This document shows positions 43,332 to 46,733 of a stretch of 46,733 nt of DNA, in pieces. Below the pieces are notes generated by a model. The model saw nothing but the letters and a program-made list of their open reading frames with translations, made no database searches and had not been told where the DNA came from. How positions within the stretch are numbered: position 1 is the stretch's first letter; the number at the start of each line of letters is the position of its first letter. This stretch comes from JAIQFL01 sp035295745 (GTDB lineage Bacteria > Acidobacteriota > Terriglobia > Bryobacterales > Bryobacteraceae): positions 1 through 46,733 of the forward strand of contig DATGIL010000012.1 in NCBI GenBank assembly GCA_035295745.1. The letters run 5' to 3'. The position numbers were made by a program, and so were the translations under genes.

Positions 43332-43955
43332 TCAATACTTCGATTGGTTATTCACCAGCCGGATGGCATGGGGACGCCCGTCCGGCCCAAAAATCACATC
43401 CGCCGGAATCCCCTTGGGACCCAGCTCCACTCGCAGGACCACACCCGTACTGATCGGTTCGTCGTCCAAAGAAACAAAATCGTCCGGCTGTCGGGCCTCG
43501 GGAACGCGGCGCTTGACCGGAGTCGCGGAATGGACCGCGCCCGGATGCGCGACTGCCGAGACCGCGCGGGCTGGAGGCAGTACCACCGGATCGGGCGTTG
43601 CCAGTACCACCGGAGGCGTCGGCACGACCGCCGTCACCGTCGGCTGATGTTTGGAAAGCGCCACGAAGGCCAGCACCAGGCCCGCTGCCAATGCCGCAGC
43701 CACGCCCGTCCACAACCATTTCGTCTGCTTGACACGCCGCGGCGCGCGCGCGATCGAAACCGCGCTCGCGGGCTCGGCCTCAGCAAGCGATTCCATCAAG
43801 AGCGAGACCCGCGACGCGCGTCCCGCCAATTCCGACCACAAGTCGCCGCACTCCGAGCAGACTTCCAGATGTCCGGCGATTCGTTCCATGTCATCGGGTG
43901 GCAGTTCGCGGTCGAGGTATGCCCTCAACTCTCCTTCCGACCAACACTCCTTCAT
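43332..43955 (-). CDS. Anti-sigma factor with zf-HC2 zinc-binding motif
   Basis: The 207-residue protein starts with an anti-sigma domain carrying the zinc motif HLEVCSEC (H-x3-C-x2-C, about 29-36). One membrane helix follows (WTGVAAALAAGLVLAFVAL, about 80-100), then a Pro/Val/Ala-rich periplasmic part ending in a short conserved stretch (LRVELGPKGIPADVIFGPDG). It should hold the ECF sigma factor at the membrane until a signal releases it. The ATGA overlap with the sigma gene shows translational coupling. Confidence 0.87.
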   Translation of the reverse strand: MKECWSEGELRAYLDRELPPDDMERIAGHLEVCSECGDLWSELAGRASRVSLLMESLAEAEPASAVSIARAPRRVKQTKWLWTGVAAALAAGLVLAFVALSKHQPTVTAVVPTPPVVLATPDPVVLPPARAVSAVAHPGAVHSATPVKRRVPEARQPDDFVSLDDEPISTGVVLRVELGPKGIPADVIFGPDGRPHAIRLVNNQSKY

Positions 43956-44554
43956 ACGTCATCTCCGTAACGGGCGCGATACCGGCGCTCAAATTCGGCC
44001 TCTGCTCGCGCCAGCAGAGTACCTACCGAAGCCGACTGGATGCCGAGCGTCTCCGCGAGTTCGCGGTACGCCAGCCCATTGGCTCGCAATAGCAGCATTT
44101 GCGCATCGCGCGGTTTCAGAGCGCTTAGAATCGCGCGCACCCGCTCGCAGCGCTCCTGCCGCAACATCTGTTGCAGGGCGTCTCCAGAAGCGGTATGCAA
44201 GTTCGTGCTGCCCGCCGCCTCTTCCCTTCGTTTCCGCCGGGAGTTCGAACGAATACCGTCTAACCCCGCATTGGTGGCCACGCGATACAGCCAGGGGACC
44301 AGTTGTGCGCGGTCTTGGAGCGGCCCGGTATGCCGGGAGAGCTTGCAAAACACGTCGGCGGCGATCTCTTCTGCTTGACCGCGATCGCCCACCAGCCTCG
44401 CCAGGAGCCCGACCACACGCGGATAGTGATCGCGAAACATCGCGTCAAACCAGGGCGTGGCCGCTCCTCGGTCGTCGTCCGCACCGGTGTGGGCGAGATT
44501 CAGAGCGAATTCCTCAGCGGGCTGCACACCCCTTAATACGCTGTGATCAGGCAC
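43952..44554 (-). CDS. ECF-subfamily RNA polymerase sigma factor
   Basis: The 200-residue protein has sigma region 2 (MFRDHYPRVVGLLARLVGD, AEEIAADVFCKLSR, then LVPWLYRVATNAGLD) and region 4 (LKPRDAQMLLLRANGLAYRE, then LAETLGIQSASVGTLLARAE). It lacks region 3, as ECF factors do. GTG 44554 gives the listed product; a GTG at 44527 is possible, and conserved sequence starts only at about residue 35. It is followed by its anti-sigma factor and a secreted protein in one operon, and is divergent from the ABC genes. Confidence 0.9.
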   Translation of the reverse strand: MPDHSVLRGVQPAEEFALNLAHTGADDDRGAATPWFDAMFRDHYPRVVGLLARLVGDRGQAEEIAADVFCKLSRHTGPLQDRAQLVPWLYRVATNAGLDGIRSNSRRKRREEAAGSTNLHTASGDALQQMLRQERCERVRAILSALKPRDAQMLLLRANGLAYRELAETLGIQSASVGTLLARAEAEFERRYRARYGDDV

Positions 44555-44566
44555 TTTGTGACGAGA

Positions 44567-44575
44567 ATTTTAGCA
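44567..44575 (-). promoter_or_regulatory. Extended -10 element (TGCTAAAAT) of the ECF sigma operon
   Basis: On the minus strand TGC-TAAAAT ends 12 bases before the GTG at 44554. It is identical to the element upstream of the tonB-like gene. On the plus strand the ABC genes have a CACAAT at 44600-44605, six bases before ATG 44612, so the two promoters face away within about 60 bases. Confidence 0.45.
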
Positions 44576-44611
44576 GCTTCGCAGGGGGGCCGTGTCCTGC
44601 ACAATAGAGAG

Positions 44612-45355
44612 ATGATCTCGTGCCGCAATCTCACGCGCCGCTTCGGGGAGTTCACGGCTGTCGACAACCTGAATTTCAGAGTCTCCGCCGGCGCCATCTG
44701 CGCCTTCCTGGGACCCAATGGCGCGGGGAAGTCCACCACCGTCAAAATGCTCACCGGCCTGCTCCCGCCGACGGCCGGCGAGGTGGAGGTGTGCGGCCTC
44801 AACGTCCAAACGAATCCGCTGGAGCTCAAACGCCGCATCGGCGTCCTGCCGGAGGACCTTGGGCTGTTCGACGATCTCACTGTGGAGGAGCACCTGCTCC
44901 TCACCGGCAGCGTCTACGGGGTGAGCAAACAGGAGACCCGGGCGCGTGCCGATCAACTGCTCCACGCCTTGAGCCTGGGACACGGACGAAACACGTTCGC
45001 GCGATCCTGTTCGCACGGGATGCGCAAGAAAACGGCCTTTGCAATGGCCTTGTTGCCCAATCCGCGCGTGCTCTTCCTGGACGAGCCTTTCGAGGCGATC
45101 GATCCGGTGACCTCCAAGATCATGCGCGACCTCCTGGAATCGATCGCGCGCCACGGGGTGACAGTGTTTCTGACGTCGCACATTCTCTCGGTGGTGGAGC
45201 AGATCGCCACGCAACTGGTGATGATTCGGAAGGGGAAGATCGTCTGGAATTCGCCCACGGGCGAGTTGCCGCAATCGCTCGAGCAGCACTATTTCGATCT
45301 GGTGGAAGCACCAGTGGTGGAGGAACTGGCATGGCTCGGGTCGCCGCGATCCTGA
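44612..45355 (+). CDS. ABC transporter ATP-binding protein (ABC-2 exporter type)
   Basis: The 247-residue protein has Walker A GPNGAGKST (about 37), a Q-loop region (GVLPEDLGLFDDL), a degenerate signature CSHGMRKKTAFAMAL (normally LSGGQ; SHGMKKK-like forms are usual in this subgroup), Walker B RVLFLDEPFEAIDP and the H-loop SHILSV. It powers the membrane protein encoded next. ATG 44612 (MISCRNL) is the natural start with AGAGAG upstream; the frame is open further back. Its last 25 bases overlap the permease gene. Confidence 0.9.
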   Translation: MISCRNLTRRFGEFTAVDNLNFRVSAGAICAFLGPNGAGKSTTVKMLTGLLPPTAGEVEVCGLNVQTNPLELKRRIGVLPEDLGLFDDLTVEEHLLLTGSVYGVSKQETRARADQLLHALSLGHGRNTFARSCSHGMRKKTAFAMALLPNPRVLFLDEPFEAIDPVTSKIMRDLLESIARHGVTVFLTSHILSVVEQIATQLVMIRKGKIVWNSPTGELPQSLEQHYFDLVEAPVVEELAWLGSPRS

Positions 45356-46344
45356 GGGCCCTGTGGCAGGCCTTTCGCCGCGACCAGAAATCATTCCAGT
45401 CCATCGCGGGTAACAATTTCTTTTTGGTCACTGCCCTGCTGCTCCAGAGGGCCGGCGGATTTCTCCTGCTGATCATGGGGCTGGTGATGCTGTTTCCCCT
45501 GAGCACCGATCCGTTGCGCAAGATCCCGGCGTCGCGTATGGTCTTGTGGCCTTTGGACAGGCGCGATCGCTGGATGCTGCGGATGGTGAGTCCGTGGCTC
45601 AATCCGGTCTCGTGGATCGTGGTGGGGCTGGCGATTTGGGCGGCGCGCGGGAAGGTTACGCTCGGGCTATGGGGTCTGGTTGCGGTTCTTTTCGCGGTGG
45701 GGTTCCTGTTCTCCGATGTCCGCCTGTTTTCGACCGAGAGTCTGTGGCGGCTGGTGCCCAACTTCCCGGGGCTTCTGAATCAATTGGTCCGCAAGAATGT
45801 GCGCGAGCTACTGTCCACTTTGGATTTCTATTGTGCGCTGGTGCTGAGCCTGTGCGTGCTGGCGTATCGGATTCTGGGGCCGCCGTTGCCTCCCGAGGCG
45901 TTTCTGGCGATCACGGTACTCGTCGTGCTGGCGCTTTCGAGCTATGCGCAGTGTCTCTTCGGACTCGATGGCGATGGCGGGCTGGGCCGCTATCGTTTGT
46001 TGCCGCTGCGGGGCTGGCAGATTCTAGCGGCAAAAGATGCCGCTTTTCTGGTGGTCGTGCTGCCGCTGACTTTGCCGCTTGCACCTTTGCCGGGAATGGC
46101 GGCGGCACTGGCGGCCTTAGCAATCGGGCACGAGCCCAGCGTGCGCGCGCCGCGCGATCAGACGCGCTGGAGATTCTCCACGGGCGCATCGCTCACTTTC
46201 GGATTATTTCAAGCCGCAATGATGGGCATGGCGGCCTCGGGAGTGTTCTTCAGTAGTCCCCTGGTGCTGCTGCTCTGTGTCGCGGTCTGGCTTGGCTCCT
46301 TGTGGTATTACGGCAAGGAGATCGATCGGGTACCGGTAGAGTAG
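45331..46344 (+). CDS. ABC-type exporter membrane protein
   Basis: The 337-residue protein (ATG 45331) has about eight hydrophobic segments, for example FFLVTALLLQ, GGFLLLIMGLVMLFPL, VSWIVVGLAIW, LWGLVAVLFAVGFLF, AFLAITVLVVLAL and LVLLLCVAVWLGSLWYY. GGAGG lies seven bases upstream of the ATG, inside the ATPase gene, which fixes the start. No residue-level family match is recognised, but overlap with the ATPase gene makes it the transmembrane partner. Substrate unknown. Confidence 0.85.
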   Translation: MARVAAILRALWQAFRRDQKSFQSIAGNNFFLVTALLLQRAGGFLLLIMGLVMLFPLSTDPLRKIPASRMVLWPLDRRDRWMLRMVSPWLNPVSWIVVGLAIWAARGKVTLGLWGLVAVLFAVGFLFSDVRLFSTESLWRLVPNFPGLLNQLVRKNVRELLSTLDFYCALVLSLCVLAYRILGPPLPPEAFLAITVLVVLALSSYAQCLFGLDGDGGLGRYRLLPLRGWQILAAKDAAFLVVVLPLTLPLAPLPGMAAALAALAIGHEPSVRAPRDQTRWRFSTGASLTFGLFQAAMMGMAASGVFFSSPLVLLLCVAVWLGSLWYYGKEIDRVPVE

Positions 46345-46443
46345 CAAATCGCTGCGTAGATGCCGGCTGTATCGGGAAGACAGCGTTCCCACGATACGTC
46401 TACGGGCCACGCGCGTGAGAAGCTGTGAAAAATCCGACTGGGA

Positions 46444-46733
46444 CATCGCTTGCTTACGCGCGGCTCACAACGAGCCACGACCGTAAGGGAGTGATTTTCG
46501 GGCGATCGGGCATCGCTTGCTTACGCGCGCGGCTCGCAACGAGCCACGACCGTAAGGGAGTGATTTTCGGGCGATCGGGCATCGCTTGCTTACGCGCGGC
46601 TCGCAACGAGCCACGACCGTAAGGGAGTGTTTTTCGGGCGATCGGCATCGCTTGCTTACGCGCGCGGCTCACAACGAGCCACGACCGTAAGGGAGTGATT
46701 TTCGGGCGATCGGACATCGCTTGCTCACGCGCG
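46444..46733. repeat. Tandem array of a 66-69 bp GC-rich repeat, continuing past the window
   Basis: Four full units begin at 46444, 46511, 46580 and 46646, and a fifth starts at 46715 and is cut by the window end. Unit lengths are 67, 69, 66 and 69 bases, differing by CG indels and a few substitutions. Each contains nested inverted repeats, CTTACG...CGTAAG around GGCTC-xCAAC-GAGCC, and the spacer AGTGATTTTCGGGCGATCGG. Long open frames here on both strands are repeat artefacts, not genes. Confidence 0.92.

Noticed and set aside
46425..46733. Long open frames on both strands with RKQAMPDRPKITPLRS-type sequence
   Set aside because: They are read-through of the tandem nested-palindrome repeat, change frame with unit length, and have no start signals; repeat, not protein.
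46444..46733. CRISPR array
   Set aside because: The whole 66-69 base unit repeats without unique spacers, it contains nested palindromes longer than CRISPR repeats, and no cas gene is nearby.

Overview
The window looks like a chromosomal segment of a GC-rich acidobacterium, most likely of the Solibacter/Bryobacter group. The best evidence is the 1,494-residue secreted protein at 15773-20257. It combines NHL repeats, BACON-like modules and a C-terminal domain that I recognise as the Solibacter-type family TIGR03437. Supporting signs are many secreted peptidases and glycosidases with Gly-rich insertions, Tat-type leaders, an M2 peptidase, and short GC-rich intergenic repeats. The assignment is inferred from protein content; no rRNA marker is present.

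Layout. 1-2430: a Tat-exported sugar isomerase-like protein and a sterol desaturase-family membrane enzyme. 2612-5558: a tightly overlapping operon of a SurA-like chaperone, a YhaM-like OB/HD phosphohydrolase and a BlaI-type repressor. 5559-6099: a non-coding stretch with a structured repeat and a possible DUF3738-like relic. 6100-8718: the bifunctional (p)ppGpp enzyme Rel and a DUF971 protein. 8778-13355: TonB-like protein, leucyl aminopeptidase and an M2 dipeptidase. 13453-15407: tRNA-Asp with a small degraded genomic island in its 3' end, carrying a dead tyrosine recombinase and a RelE/HigA-type toxin-antitoxin pair. 15773-29270: mostly secreted proteins, namely the NHL/TIGR03437 protein, an SMP-30-like protein, an S9D-type peptidase, a PLL-like propeller lectin, a small ABM-fold protein and a secreted pair with LprI-like and duplicated domains. 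29346-31322: a lone CheY-like receiver, a 45-residue membrane peptide and a basic protein of unknown function. 31583-32969: an Rrf2 regulator with cysteine synthase. 33082-39707: BNR-repeat protein, TolC-family protein, Ldh-family dehydrogenase, lipoyl synthase and an S41 peptidase. 39687-46344: a GH2 glycosidase, an ECF sigma/anti-sigma/effector operon, and an ABC-2 type exporter. 46444-46733: a tandem repeat array that runs off the window edge.

Functionally the window mixes housekeeping genes (Rel, PepA, LipA, CysK, SurA-like) with a large extracytoplasmic degradative and sensing complement (peptidases M2, S9 and S41, GH2, lectin, beta-propellers, TonB, TolC, ABC).

The points most worth following up are: (i) a two-hairpin intergenic repeat with compensatory base changes between its two copies; (ii) the tRNA-Asp island with recognisable attachment and arm-type repeats, and a toxin-antitoxin operator placed inside its own promoter spacer; (iii) -10-like hexamers that recur about 6-14 nt before start codons, suggesting near-leaderless transcription; (iv) a secreted BNR protein with no canonical start codon behind a heavily structured leader; and (v) an internally duplicated, so far unnamed domain in an LprI-like secreted protein.
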